Source: Chlorobiota bacterium
GTDB lineage: Bacteria; Bacteroidota; Ignavibacteria; Kapaibacteriales; UBA961
NCBI GenBank assembly: GCA_014191195.1
Contig: BJGZ01000008.1
Coordinates: 37,691 to 101,690 of the forward strand
DNA length: 64,000 bases
Direction: 5' to 3'
Part shown: piece by piece, positions 16,528 to 25,500 of the stretch
How the letters are laid out: every line of letters begins with the position of its first letter
Position numbering within the stretch: position 1 is the first letter of the stretch
Program-made: the position numbers and the translations under genes
Notes under the pieces: generated by a model
What the model saw: the letters and a program-made list of their open reading frames with translations, nothing else
What the model was told of the DNA's origin: nothing
Database searches by the model: none

Positions 16528-17427
16528 TTATAATGAATATAAAAATTCTTTTACATGATTCATATACCATTGAGGCGTAGAAGTTGCACCAGTAATACCA
16601 ACAGAATTTTTACCAATAAACCAATTTATATCTATCTCAGAAATATCTTCAACAAAAAATGTATTGATATTTACTTCTTTGCATACATCATAGAGAACTT
16701 TCCCATTGGAAGAGGCTTTTCCGGCAACAAAAACGATACAATCATTTTGCTCCGCAAATTGTTTGAGAAGAAATTCTCTACCAGAAACTTGACCACAAAT
16801 CGTATCTTTCGCATGAAATTCAGTTGCAATATTTTCCATTGTATCGATAACTAAATCTTTGATCTTAACTTGCAAAGCATCTTTGATGAGAAGGAATGTT
16901 GGCCTGTCCATAGTTGTTTGCGAAAAAAACACAGTCTTTTGATCTAAATCTACTTCATTCAAAGCTTGTTCAACAGAAATAACAACTTTGCATTGATCAT
17001 TACATACGCCTCTAACCCCAAGAACTTCTGCATGATCTTTTTTCCCAAAAATGACAACTTGATAGCCTTGATCGTAAAATTTTCTTACTCTTTCTTGTAG
17101 TTTTGTCACTACCGGACACGTTGCATCTATAATCTCAAGACCCAATAACCACGCTTTTTTATATGTTTCAGGTGGCTCTCCATGTGCTCTAATAAGAATT
17201 TTAGGGACAATATTTAATTCTTTAGATTCTTTAGCGATTGATTCAAAATCATCAACAGTGATGGTAGTTAAACCTTGATTTTCTAATCGTTCAATTTCTT
17301 TTGGATTATGAATGATATTCCCTAAAACATATACTTTTTCTTTTGTAAGAAGTGCTTGTTCGGCTATCTGGACTGTTCTAACTACACCCCAACAAAAACC
17401 AGAAAATTTATCTATTGTTACTTGCAT
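16528..17427 (-). CDS. ispH: 4-hydroxy-3-methylbut-2-enyl diphosphate reductase (IspH)
   Basis: Iron-sulfur enzyme that performs the last step of the MEP pathway, making IPP and DMAPP from HMBPP. The ATG at 17425-17427 (TAATG overlap with the upstream stop) gives 299 residues. The three cluster-binding cysteines are visible in the motifs SGFCWGVVR (Cys 12), DATCPVVTK (near 96) and DTICGQV (near 198), and the substrate-binding segments ASSNGK and TGATSTPQW follow. The GQVSGRE segment after the third Cys replaces the more usual AT..RQ, a Bacteroidota-like variation. It forms a coupled unit with the DUF268 methyltransferase upstream. Confidence 0.93.
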   Translation of the reverse strand: MQVTIDKFSGFCWGVVRTVQIAEQALLTKEKVYVLGNIIHNPKEIERLENQGLTTITVDDFESIAKESKELNIVPKILIRAHGEPPETYKKAWLLGLEIIDATCPVVTKLQERVRKFYDQGYQVVIFGKKDHAEVLGVRGVCNDQCKVVISVEQALNEVDLDQKTVFFSQTTMDRPTFLLIKDALQVKIKDLVIDTMENIATEFHAKDTICGQVSGREFLLKQFAEQNDCIVFVAGKASSNGKVLYDVCKEVNINTFFVEDISEIDINWFIGKNSVGITGATSTPQWYMNHVKEFLYSL

Positions 17428-18206
17428 TATTTCACCTTTGTAAAAACAAATAATCCACAACCATAATTCATAGAAGAAAGCTGTTCTATTGATATATGTT
17501 CATGGTATGTATTATCATCATCTATTCCAGACAAAGATACTAATTGTAAATTTCTAAAATAATTTAAGATTTGTTCTGGCGAATGTATTCTATGCGCATT
17601 AAAACAAATTCTAGGTTTACCTACAGGTAAAGAAAAGTAAAGAAATCCTCCGGGAGCAAGAACTCTGGATAATTCTGCGCACGATTTTAATGTACCATAT
17701 GGATCTAATTCATCACCATATCTTCCTAAACCTATATGTTCAGCAACATGTAAGCAGGACAATGATTGTACCGAATTAGTTTCCAGTGGAATCTGCAATA
17801 TACTTCCTGATATTGAAGTATAATTATCTAAATCTGCTAATAAGGGCCTAATATCTATAAATGTAACATGTGTTATAGCAGTTAAAAACCCTATTAAATC
17901 AATACGAGATGCTATATCAATATGATGGGTAACCTTACTGTGATATATATTCTTAAATGCCCATATATCTTGATAGAAATAATGTCTGATAAATGGTGTT
18001 ATGGAGATAGAATCTTCTAAATAGGGCGCAGTATGTATCAGCGATATCTTCTCTGATCCATTCATTGATGCATACTGTAGCATTTGAGATAGATATTTAA
18101 TATAAGCAGGAACATTTTTTATTATCTTGATTGGATCTAAGATTGGAATCAACCATCTATATATCGTATATGCTATATTTTTAAAGGGATTTGAAAATCT
18201 AATCAT
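17427..18206 (-). CDS. DUF268-type SAM-dependent methyltransferase-like protein
   Basis: Methyltransferase-like protein of unknown substrate, 259 residues. The segments HIDIASRIDLIGFL, FIDIRPL, QSLSCLHVAEHIGLGRYGD and VLAPGGFLYFSLPVGKPR with CFNAHRI are the hallmark of DUF268 (PF03269) proteins, often found near polysaccharide genes. The SAM-loop is degenerate (DIASRID rather than ExGxGxG), as is usual in that family. It follows cmk by 9 bases and shares one base with ispH, so it belongs to the kdsB-cmk-ispH cluster. A role in a glycan or lipid modification is a guess from other members only. Confidence 0.78.
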   Translation of the reverse strand: MIRFSNPFKNIAYTIYRWLIPILDPIKIIKNVPAYIKYLSQMLQYASMNGSEKISLIHTAPYLEDSISITPFIRHYFYQDIWAFKNIYHSKVTHHIDIASRIDLIGFLTAITHVTFIDIRPLLADLDNYTSISGSILQIPLETNSVQSLSCLHVAEHIGLGRYGDELDPYGTLKSCAELSRVLAPGGFLYFSLPVGKPRICFNAHRIHSPEQILNYFRNLQLVSLSGIDDDNTYHEHISIEQLSSMNYGCGLFVFTKVK

Positions 18207-18215
18207 ACAAGTAGT

Positions 18216-18893
18216 TTATTCATTATATATTAATTGTTTAGCTTTTTTTACGATAAATTCACATTGTTCTTGGATTGTCATTACTGTAGTATCTAAGATA
18301 ATTGCATCTTCTGCAGCTTTAAGCGGATCTATTTCTCTATGAGAATCTGCATAATCTCTATGTGTAATTTGTTCAGTGATTTCAGATATATCGGATGTAC
18401 TTTCAGAATATTTAGATTTCATTTGATTAAGACGTCTTTTTGCCCTTTCTTGAATACTTGCATTCATATATATTTTTAATTGAGCATGTGGAAAAACAAC
18501 TGTTCCAATATCTCTTCCATCCATTACAATAGAACTTTGTGCGCCTATTTTTCTTTGCAAATCTACCATTGCTGTTCTTACTTCTTTAATCGAACTTATA
18601 AAACTAACTTTAGCAGTAATTATAGGCTCTCTTATTTCTTCGCTGATATCTTCACCATTAAGAAATGTTCTTTGTCCAAAAGGACTCATTTTTAATTCAA
18701 TGTGAAGACTATTTAATAAATGAACAATTTGCTGAATTGTTTCGCATTTATTACGAATAGTTGCTAAAGTAACCGCCCGATACATTGCCCCAGAATCAAC
18801 ATAAATATACCCTAATAATTCTGCTACAATTTTTGCTGTAGTTGATTTACCAGATCCAGCAGGACCATCTATTGTTATGATAATTGCTTCCAC
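18216..18893 (-). CDS. cmk: Cytidylate kinase
   Basis: Phosphorylates CMP and dCMP using ATP, recycling CMP released in Kdo and lipid synthesis. The 225-residue protein has the P-loop GPAGSGKST at residues 10-18, the DSGAMYRAVT motif near 33-42 and the lid region YADSHREIDPLKAAEDAI near 180-197, all diagnostic. Translation starts at GTG (18891-18893), since no in-frame ATG exists between the kdsB stop and the P-loop. It lies 12 bases after kdsB, whose reaction (CMP-Kdo formation) ultimately generates its substrate. Confidence 0.95.
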   Translation of the reverse strand: MEAIIITIDGPAGSGKSTTAKIVAELLGYIYVDSGAMYRAVTLATIRNKCETIQQIVHLLNSLHIELKMSPFGQRTFLNGEDISEEIREPIITAKVSFISSIKEVRTAMVDLQRKIGAQSSIVMDGRDIGTVVFPHAQLKIYMNASIQERAKRRLNQMKSKYSESTSDISEITEQITHRDYADSHREIDPLKAAEDAIILDTTVMTIQEQCEFIVKKAKQLIYNE

Positions 18894-18905
18894 GTAAACT
18901 ATATT

Positions 18906-19649
18906 CTATTGTATTAATAATCGTGCTTTTTCTAAATCCAAAGGGTTATCTATTCCAAAACCAATTTGTTCATCTATTACACAACAATGAATTGTATAAT
19001 GGTTTTCTAACATTCTTAATTGTTCTAATTTTTCAACTTGTTCTAAAATACCAATTGGTAAATGTACAAATTGTTCTAATGCTTTATGAGTATAACAATA
19101 AATACCTACATGTTTATAATAATGTGCATGTGATATCCATTCATTGCTTGGAATATCACGAATAAAAGGAATTGCAGCTCTAGAAAAATACAAAGCATTA
19201 TAATCAGCGTCAACAACAACTTTTACAATAGATGAATTATATAATTCTTCTTGGTTAACGATACGAACTATTGGAGTACATATATCGCATTGTGTTATTT
19301 GCATCGAATACACTAATTCATCAATTATAGAAGGATTTATAAAAGGTTCATCTCCTTGTATATTTACGATATAATCAGTTGATGAATCTACAGATGTATA
19401 CGCTTGATATATTCTATCAGTTCCGCTTACAAGCATTGGATTAGTCATAATGCATTCTGCTCCAAAAGCAGTACATATGTTAAATACCGAATCATCATCT
19501 ACGGCAATAATAACTTTTGATAGTGATTTCGCTTGTATAGCTTTTTCCCATACATGCTGAATGATAGGTTTACCGTGTAAATCTGCTAGGATCTTTTTAG
19601 GAAAACGAACTGATTGTAAGCGTGCTGGTATTATTCCAATTGTATTCAT
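18906..19649 (-). CDS. kdsB: 3-deoxy-manno-octulosonate cytidylyltransferase (KdsB)
   Basis: Activates Kdo with CTP to CMP-Kdo for the lipopolysaccharide inner core. The 247-residue protein shows IIPARLQSVRFPKK at residues 6-19 (CTP binding), GKPIIQHVWEKA, and the NIQGDEPFI motif near 95-103 with the metal-binding Asp. The C-terminal half (AIPFIRD, HVGIYCYTHKAL, EQVEKLEQLRMLENHY) is typical. It lies 6 bases after mfd and before cmk. Together with kdsC at 23933-24457 it shows that the organism makes Kdo-containing LPS. Confidence 0.95.
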   Translation of the reverse strand: MNTIGIIPARLQSVRFPKKILADLHGKPIIQHVWEKAIQAKSLSKVIIAVDDDSVFNICTAFGAECIMTNPMLVSGTDRIYQAYTSVDSSTDYIVNIQGDEPFINPSIIDELVYSMQITQCDICTPIVRIVNQEELYNSSIVKVVVDADYNALYFSRAAIPFIRDIPSNEWISHAHYYKHVGIYCYTHKALEQFVHLPIGILEQVEKLEQLRMLENHYTIHCCVIDEQIGFGIDNPLDLEKARLLIQ

Positions 19650-19655
19650 AAGTAT

Positions 19656-22600
19656 TTATACAGAATGTACTTCGGAATGTTCAATAAGATGTTTTAGTTG
19701 AAGAAGAATATCTATAGCTTCTTTATCTTGTTGTAATGATATATGTAATAATACTTTTTTACCAGAATTTATGAATTGAGATATAGGCAATACATCTAGC
19801 GAATTTACAATAACTGGAAATATATATTCATAAAAAGGTTCATTTGATTCTGGTGGCAATTCGATTGCTAAGATATTATTAGCTAGAGTTACCTTAATAA
19901 ATCCTAATTCCATAGATAATATTCTTAATCTGACAGCAAATAAAAGGTTTTCTGCTTCTGGTGGTAATGAACCAAATCTGTCTCTTAATTCTGAATGGAT
20001 AGAATGCAATTCAGTTTCAGAACGTACATTATATAGTTTTTTATAATAATCAAAACGTTCTGTATCATTTTTAATATAACTAGAAGGCAATAAAGAATCA
20101 TTTCCTATATCAATTGATATTTCTTGATTCACTTTAACTTTCTTCTTTTTATTGTCAAGAATGCCTTTAAACAAGTCTGAAAATTCTTCTTCTTTTAATT
20201 CAAGTACAGATTCTTCAACTATCTGCTGATAAAGTTCAAATCCTATATCGGCAATAAATCCGCTTTGTTCAGCACCAAGTAAATTGCCTGCTCCGCGTAT
20301 TTCCATATCTCTCATAGCAAGCTGAAAACCGCTTCCTAAATCAGTATGTTCTTCTAATGCTTGAAGTCTTTTTACAGCAGTAGGTGTTAACTTTTTAATA
20401 GGAGGAACAATTAGATTACAATATGCTTGTGTATTAGATCTGCCTACTCTTCCCCTTAATTGATAAAGCTCGGCTAATCCAAAATTGTCGGCATTATGAA
20501 TGAAAATCGTATTAGCATTTGGAATATCTAATCCGGATTCAACAATTTTAGTACTTAATAGACAATCTATCTTCTTTTCTAGAAACTTTTCCATTACATT
20601 TTCTAATAATTCCGTTTCCATTTGGCCATGGGCAATTGCACAATGCAAAGATGGAACTAATGCAAGTAACTTTTGATGTAAACGATCTAATTCTACAATT
20701 TTATCGTTAACAAAGAATATTTGACCTCCCCTAGACAATTCTCTCATTATTGCATCTTTGATTTTATCGTCTTCCCATTCTGATATCTCTGTATATACTG
20801 GCAATCTATTTCTTGGTGGTGTTTCTATAACGCTTAAATCTCGAGCGCCCATCAGAGAAAAATTTAGAGTTCTTGGAATTGGGGTAGCAGTAAGTGTTAA
20901 TGTATCAACAGATACCCTCATATATCTTAATTTTTCTTTGGCTGTTACTCCAAAACGTTGTTCTTCATCGATGATGAGCAAACCTAAATTTCTAAATTGA
21001 ATATCCTTACTTAATATTCTATGAGTTCCAATTAAAATATCGATACCACCAGATTTTATTTTTTCAATGATGAGCTTTTGGTCTGCACTATTTCTAAATC
21101 TGCTAATAACATCTATATTAATTGGAAATCTTCTTAATCTATCTGAAAATGTATTAAAATGTTGATGTGCCAAAATGGTAGTAGGAACTAATACAGCAAC
21201 TTGTTTCCCCGATTGCGCTGCTTTGAATGCAGCTCTAATGGCAATTTCAGTTTTGCCAAAACCAACATCTCCACATACTAATCTGTCCATGGGAATTGAT
21301 GATTGCATGTCTTGCTTTACATCAATAGTTGCTTTAGATTGATCTGGAGTGTCTTCATACATAAAAGATGCTTCAAATTCTTTTTGCCATTGAGTGTCTT
21401 CTGGAAACTTATAACCAGGTTCAGACTTTCTTTTTGCATATAGTTTGATAAGCTCTCTGGCTATATCTTTTAATTTTTTCTTAGTTTTTTCTTTCTTTCT
21501 TTCCCACTCTGCACTTCCCAGTTTGCTTAATCTTGGTGCACCATCTTCTGCTGCTGAATATTTCTGAATCTTATGAATATGATTCATATGAACAAATAGG
21601 ACATCTCCACCCAAATAGAGAATACGTATACATTCTTGTTTTGTATTATTGATTTCAAGGGTTACTAAACCATCATATTTACCAATTCCTTTATCTACAT
21701 GGACAACAAAATCACCTCTGTGTAATTGGGCAAGTTCACGTAAAGTGATACCAGTAAATCGTTTACCTCTTTTATTCGGTTGAAAATGTTGTCTTTCAAA
21801 TAATTGATGTTCTGTAAAAACACCAATATTATCCTTTCGTAGAATAAAACCTTTTGATAAAGATGTATCCGACCATTTAATTCTTCTAAGAGTATATTCA
21901 GGATCAGCTAATTGATCAACTAGTTCATATTCATCATTGTCTTCATCATATTCAAAATGAGTATGTAATAATTCATTAAAACGTTTTTTGTTAGCATGTC
22001 CATCTGCGCATAAGAATAAATGCATTTTGATAGCAGCTAATGATCTTAATTTTACTGCTAATCCAGATAATGAAGAACTAAAATTTGGTTGTTGAATAGC
22101 ATCTACTTCTATATCTGCCTTACCCAAACTATCTAATTCAACTACCTTATAGGTATGTATTTCTTCTAATACATCATCTGCTTGTAGTGAATGAAAGACA
22201 ATAGATACTTGTTCTTTTTGATCGACAATAAAATAGGAAGTTTCATGTGAGATATAATCTAGAAAACTAGAAACGAATACATCGTCTTGTTGATGATATA
22301 AATGTCCAATAAATTCTATTTCTTCAAATTCCCTAATACTTCTTTGTGATAATGGATCGAATTCTCTGATTGATTCTATTTCATTGCCCCAAAACTCAAA
22401 ACGTAATGGAGAATCATATCCCAGAGGGAATACATCAACAATACCACCTCTAATAGAAATATCACCCTGAATTTCAACTAATTCTTTTCTTTCAAAGCCC
22501 TGTAACATCAAGCCATTAGTAAATTCTGTAAAAGAGTATGTATTTCCCCTTTTCATTGCTATTCTATATTGTTGTAACTGATGAGGCTTGGGTACTTTAT

Positions 22601-22997
22601 GAGTATATATTTGTGGAGTGGTTATAATAATACATTGCTTTTTATGTTGAATAGAGGCTAGTGCATCAATATTATTCAGCGTATTTTCATCTAATTGTTC
22701 ATCTTGAATTCTTATGTGTTTTTCAGCTTCAGATAATAAAACAATATGCTCATTGCCTATCAAAGAGAGTAAATCATAATACCATTCTTTGGCTTCTTCA
22801 TTAGAAGAAGTTACGATAACAAATCGACTTGATTCTTTAGCATTCTTTAATAATAAAGAAAGCGTTAGTGATTTTAATGAACCAGCTAAATTCTTTATTG
22901 AAATTGCATTGCCAATTGATAGATCAAATATTCTTTGCTCTATTTCTTTATAGATATTAGACTTATTATAAACATTCTGTAATTGCTCGAAGCTCAT
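19656..22997 (-). CDS. mfd: Transcription-repair coupling factor (Mfd)
   Basis: Removes RNA polymerase stalled at DNA lesions and recruits UvrA. The 1113-residue protein contains the degenerate UvrB-like N-terminal module, the RNA polymerase-interacting domain beginning DFVVHVDKGIGKYDGL near residue 425, the RecG-type translocase with Walker A GDVGFGKTE near 575, the DEEQ box near 677 and TATPIPRTL near 707, and the C-terminal TRCF domain. It is slightly shorter than the E. coli protein (1148) but looks complete. The ATG at 22995-22997 gives a normal N-terminus. It shares a minus-strand run with kdsB. Confidence 0.96.
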   Translation of the reverse strand: MSFEQLQNVYNKSNIYKEIEQRIFDLSIGNAISIKNLAGSLKSLTLSLLLKNAKESSRFVIVTSSNEEAKEWYYDLLSLIGNEHIVLLSEAEKHIRIQDEQLDENTLNNIDALASIQHKKQCIIITTPQIYTHKVPKPHQLQQYRIAMKRGNTYSFTEFTNGLMLQGFERKELVEIQGDISIRGGIVDVFPLGYDSPLRFEFWGNEIESIREFDPLSQRSIREFEEIEFIGHLYHQQDDVFVSSFLDYISHETSYFIVDQKEQVSIVFHSLQADDVLEEIHTYKVVELDSLGKADIEVDAIQQPNFSSSLSGLAVKLRSLAAIKMHLFLCADGHANKKRFNELLHTHFEYDEDNDEYELVDQLADPEYTLRRIKWSDTSLSKGFILRKDNIGVFTEHQLFERQHFQPNKRGKRFTGITLRELAQLHRGDFVVHVDKGIGKYDGLVTLEINNTKQECIRILYLGGDVLFVHMNHIHKIQKYSAAEDGAPRLSKLGSAEWERKKEKTKKKLKDIARELIKLYAKRKSEPGYKFPEDTQWQKEFEASFMYEDTPDQSKATIDVKQDMQSSIPMDRLVCGDVGFGKTEIAIRAAFKAAQSGKQVAVLVPTTILAHQHFNTFSDRLRRFPINIDVISRFRNSADQKLIIEKIKSGGIDILIGTHRILSKDIQFRNLGLLIIDEEQRFGVTAKEKLRYMRVSVDTLTLTATPIPRTLNFSLMGARDLSVIETPPRNRLPVYTEISEWEDDKIKDAIMRELSRGGQIFFVNDKIVELDRLHQKLLALVPSLHCAIAHGQMETELLENVMEKFLEKKIDCLLSTKIVESGLDIPNANTIFIHNADNFGLAELYQLRGRVGRSNTQAYCNLIVPPIKKLTPTAVKRLQALEEHTDLGSGFQLAMRDMEIRGAGNLLGAEQSGFIADIGFELYQQIVEESVLELKEEEFSDLFKGILDNKKKKVKVNQEISIDIGNDSLLPSSYIKNDTERFDYYKKLYNVRSETELHSIHSELRDRFGSLPPEAENLLFAVRLRILSMELGFIKVTLANNILAIELPPESNEPFYEYIFPVIVNSLDVLPISQFINSGKKVLLHISLQQDKEAIDILLQLKHLIEHSEVHSV

Positions 22998-23083
22998 GGT
23001 TGGGATATGAATATGAAAGCAGAAAATACAATCCCCATTCAGTTTTACATACCAAATGGGGACATTTGTAAAAGCACATTATA

Positions 23084-23473
23084 TTATTTTTTTTTGAATT
23101 CAGATGCGAAAGTATCAATTGCACTTGCAACACCAGCAAATATACCAGCAGCTTGCATAATTGGCTTTTCAATTTTCTGTTGAAGCTTAGCTTCTAATTC
23201 ATTAACTCTTTGGGCAATTTCTTTAAATTGATTGAGAGTATCATCAATTGTAGATAATTGTTTTTGTACAGATTGAAGTGTTTGAGAAGTATCAACTAAA
23301 GTAGTTTGTAATTGATCAATTGCTGGTTTTGTGGTATTCTCGACCTTGTGTGCAATTTGTACAAGAGTAGATAGTGATCTTTTAGCTTCTTGTAAGAATT
23401 GAATAAGATATCCACAAACAATGATAAGTGACAATAAAGCAATTATCAATATAATATCCTTTGCTATTTCCAT
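23084..23473 (-). CDS. DUF948-like membrane-anchored coiled-coil protein
   Basis: Function unknown, 129 residues. One N-terminal membrane segment (residues about 6-28) is followed by a long, Gln-rich heptad-like helix (residues about 30-105) and a short hydrophobic patch with a Lys-rich tail. This layout matches the DUF948 proteins often found next to YtxH proteins, as here (10 bases downstream of the ytxH-like gene). Likely an inner-membrane protein with a coiled coil on one side. It is separated from mfd by 86 bases in which I see only a weak hairpin. Confidence 0.7.
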   Translation of the reverse strand: MEIAKDIILIIALLSLIIVCGYLIQFLQEAKRSLSTLVQIAHKVENTTKPAIDQLQTTLVDTSQTLQSVQKQLSTIDDTLNQFKEIAQRVNELEAKLQQKIEKPIMQAAGIFAGVASAIDTFASEFKKK

Positions 23474-23482
23474 TATAATACC

Positions 23483-23905
23483 TTAGGATTTAGTATGTAA
23501 TTCTTGTTTAAATGCTTCAACACCAGCTACTGCTGCTTCTTTAACTTTATTTAAACTATCAGAAACCTGATTAGTTGTTTGAGCAGATTTACCCTTCGCA
23601 TTCTTTAACATTTGTTCTGCATTCTGCAATAAGTTATCTGCTTTTTCTCTTGCACTTTTAACAAGAAGATCAGATTGAATTTTACCTTCATTTGGAATAG
23701 AATGTAATGTTTCATCTTTTTCCGAAAAAAATTCTTGTCCTTTTTCAATAAGGTCTTTAGATCTATAAGAAAGTTCTTCTCTTAGTTCTTTACCAGGTTT
23801 AGGAGCAAAAAGCAAAGCTGTAACTGCACCAACTGCACCACCTATTAGAGCACCTAATAAAAAGCCTTTTGCATATGAATTTACTATTTCACTATCATCT
23901 TTCAT
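23483..23905 (-). CDS. YtxH-domain protein
   Basis: Small membrane-associated protein, 140 residues. The N-terminal segment YAKGFLLGALIGGAVGAVTALLFAPKPGKELRE (about residues 11-43) is the classic YtxH motif, a Gly-rich membrane helix ending in LFAPKPGKELR. The rest is a charged, Ala-rich helix likely to form a coiled coil. Family members are linked to general stress response in Firmicutes, but the biochemical role is unknown. It pairs with the DUF948-like gene downstream and follows kdsC by 27 bases. Confidence 0.85.
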   Translation of the reverse strand: MKDDSEIVNSYAKGFLLGALIGGAVGAVTALLFAPKPGKELREELSYRSKDLIEKGQEFFSEKDETLHSIPNEGKIQSDLLVKSAREKADNLLQNAEQMLKNAKGKSAQTTNQVSDSLNKVKEAAVAGVEAFKQELHTKS

Positions 23906-23932
23906 GTGAAGTCTCCGAAATGTAATAAAATA

Positions 23933-24457
23933 TTACCACTGTTCTGTTAAAGTAATAGGAGCATTTTGGGCATTGAGAATTAATTCACATAGTTCTCTTA
24001 TTGCTCCAGTTCCTCCAAAGTGTTGGCAAATATAGTGTGCTGAATTTTTAATTATATCATGCGAATCACCTGGGCAAGCTGAAAAACCTACCATACTCAT
24101 ACAAGGTAAGTCATTAATGTCATCACCAATATAGGCTATGTTTTCAAACGATGTATTTGCAAGCTGTGCTAGCGACGTAAGGTCTTTAGTTTTGTTGCGA
24201 GACCCAAGAAAAATAAAATCTATTTCAAGTTTTTCGGCTCTTTTTTTTGTAATTATCGATTGTTCTGATGTTAAAAATGCAGTTTTAATTCCAGCTTTTT
24301 GAAGTAAAATTATTCCCATACCATCTCTAACATTAAACTTTTTCATAGTATCGCCGTTTTCTGTGTAATACATACTACCGTCAGTTAATGTTCCATCTAC
24401 ATCCATTACTAATAAGGATATTTTTGATAGTTTTTCATTGTATTCTTCAGAGAGCAT
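23933..24457 (-). CDS. kdsC: 3-deoxy-manno-octulosonate-8-phosphate phosphatase (KdsC)
   Basis: HAD-superfamily phosphatase that converts Kdo-8-phosphate to Kdo before KdsB activates it. The 174-residue length is typical of the tetrameric KdsC type without a cap domain. Motif I is MDVDGTLTDG at residues 18-27 with the nucleophilic Asp, then FNVRDGMGIILL (KdsC-specific), LTSEQS (motif II), and GDDINDLPCM (motif IV) near 117-126. The gene starts a long minus-strand run and diverges from the M28 peptidase gene at 24513; the 55-base region between must contain promoters in both directions. Confidence 0.92.
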   Translation of the reverse strand: MLSEEYNEKLSKISLLVMDVDGTLTDGSMYYTENGDTMKKFNVRDGMGIILLQKAGIKTAFLTSEQSIITKKRAEKLEIDFIFLGSRNKTKDLTSLAQLANTSFENIAYIGDDINDLPCMSMVGFSACPGDSHDIIKNSAHYICQHFGGTGAIRELCELILNAQNAPITLTEQW

Positions 24458-24466
24458 TCTAATTCC

Positions 24467-24474
24467 TACTTTTG
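24467..24474 (+). promoter_or_regulatory. Possible -7 element for the M28 peptidase gene
   Basis: TACTTTTG fits TAnnTTTG and lies 38 bases before the ATG at 24513. The -33 position has no TTTG, so the match is partial. Confidence 0.4.
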
Positions 24475-24512
24475 TAATATAATATTTAATAATTCAATGT
24501 AAGTAAAGATGT

Positions 24513-25499
24513 ATGATAAGAATTAATATCACTTGTATTGTTCTACCGATTCTATCTTCAATGATTTTTTCATGTACTAATTATAGTGAAAAAAAGACAG
24601 AAGTTAATAATGATAAAGAATCAATTCTCGTGCCTGAATTTAACGCAGATACTGCTTATTCTTATATTGCTAATCAAGTGCAGTTTGGTCCAAGAATTCC
24701 AAATTCTCAAAGCCATAAAAATTGCAAAGCATATTTAAGCAAAACATTAAAACAATTTGCAGACACTGTATATGATCAACAGTTCAATCAAAATGTTTAT
24801 GGAAAAGATCTTCTTTTTACAAATATTATAGCTTCTTTTAATTCAACTAAAAAAGAAAGGATAGTATTATGTGCTCATTGGGATTCAAGGCCTTATGCAG
24901 ATGAAGACAAAGATATATCACTTGCGGTTCTTCCAATTTTAGGTGCTAACGATGGTGCAAGTGGAGTTAGTATACTCATTGAATTAGCGCGCCAAATATC
25001 TCTAAATAATCCTGATGTGGGAATTGATTTTATTCTATTTGATGGAGAAGATTATGGTAAATCTCATGATAGATATAATTACTTTATAGGTTCAAGATTT
25101 ATTGCAGAACATTATCCCTTACAAAAACCTAAATATGCAATATTATTAGATTTAGTTGGAGACAAAGATGCACAATTTAGATTTGATCCATTGTCATTAA
25201 GTTCACATGAGCCTCTTTTACGATCAATATGGGATATAGCAAAAGAACTTGGGTTTTCTCAATTTAAATCAGAAACTGGAAATGGTGTTGCTGATGATCA
25301 TGAAATGCTCATCAATGCAGGAATAAAATCAATAAATATTATTGATGTACAATTAGTTGGTAATATTGATGAAAATCCTAGAAGAAAATATTGGCACACA
25401 TCAAAAGATAATATGGACAATATTGGTAAAGAAACACTGTATGCTGTTGGCCAAACATTATTAACATTTATCTATACAAAATCAATGTACATCTATTAA
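24513..25499 (+). CDS. M28-family metallopeptidase / glutaminyl cyclase-like lipoprotein
   Basis: Exported zinc enzyme of the M28 family, 328 residues. A lipoprotein signal (MIFSC, Cys 21) anchors it to a membrane. Metal and active-site motifs occur in order: CAHWDSRP near residue 111, LGANDGASG near 145 (Asp ligand), FDGEDYG near 176 (Glu), LLDLVGD near 213 and WHTSKDNMDN near 300 (His ligand). This is the pattern of Bacteroidota glutaminyl-peptide cyclotransferases, which convert N-terminal Gln to pyroglutamate in exported proteins. That would be useful where signal peptidases leave Gln at the new N-terminus, as many cargo here end their signal with ...Q. A plain aminopeptidase remains possible. 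Confidence 0.82.
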   Translation: MIRINITCIVLPILSSMIFSCTNYSEKKTEVNNDKESILVPEFNADTAYSYIANQVQFGPRIPNSQSHKNCKAYLSKTLKQFADTVYDQQFNQNVYGKDLLFTNIIASFNSTKKERIVLCAHWDSRPYADEDKDISLAVLPILGANDGASGVSILIELARQISLNNPDVGIDFILFDGEDYGKSHDRYNYFIGSRFIAEHYPLQKPKYAILLDLVGDKDAQFRFDPLSLSSHEPLLRSIWDIAKELGFSQFKSETGNGVADDHEMLINAGIKSINIIDVQLVGNIDENPRRKYWHTSKDNMDNIGKETLYAVGQTLLTFIYTKSMYIY

Positions 25500-25500
25500 T

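Noticed and set aside
23053..23068. Hairpin CAAATG-GGGA-CATTTG upstream of mfd
   Set aside because: Only six pairs, no T-run on either strand and no adjacent promoter match; not enough to call a terminator or operator.
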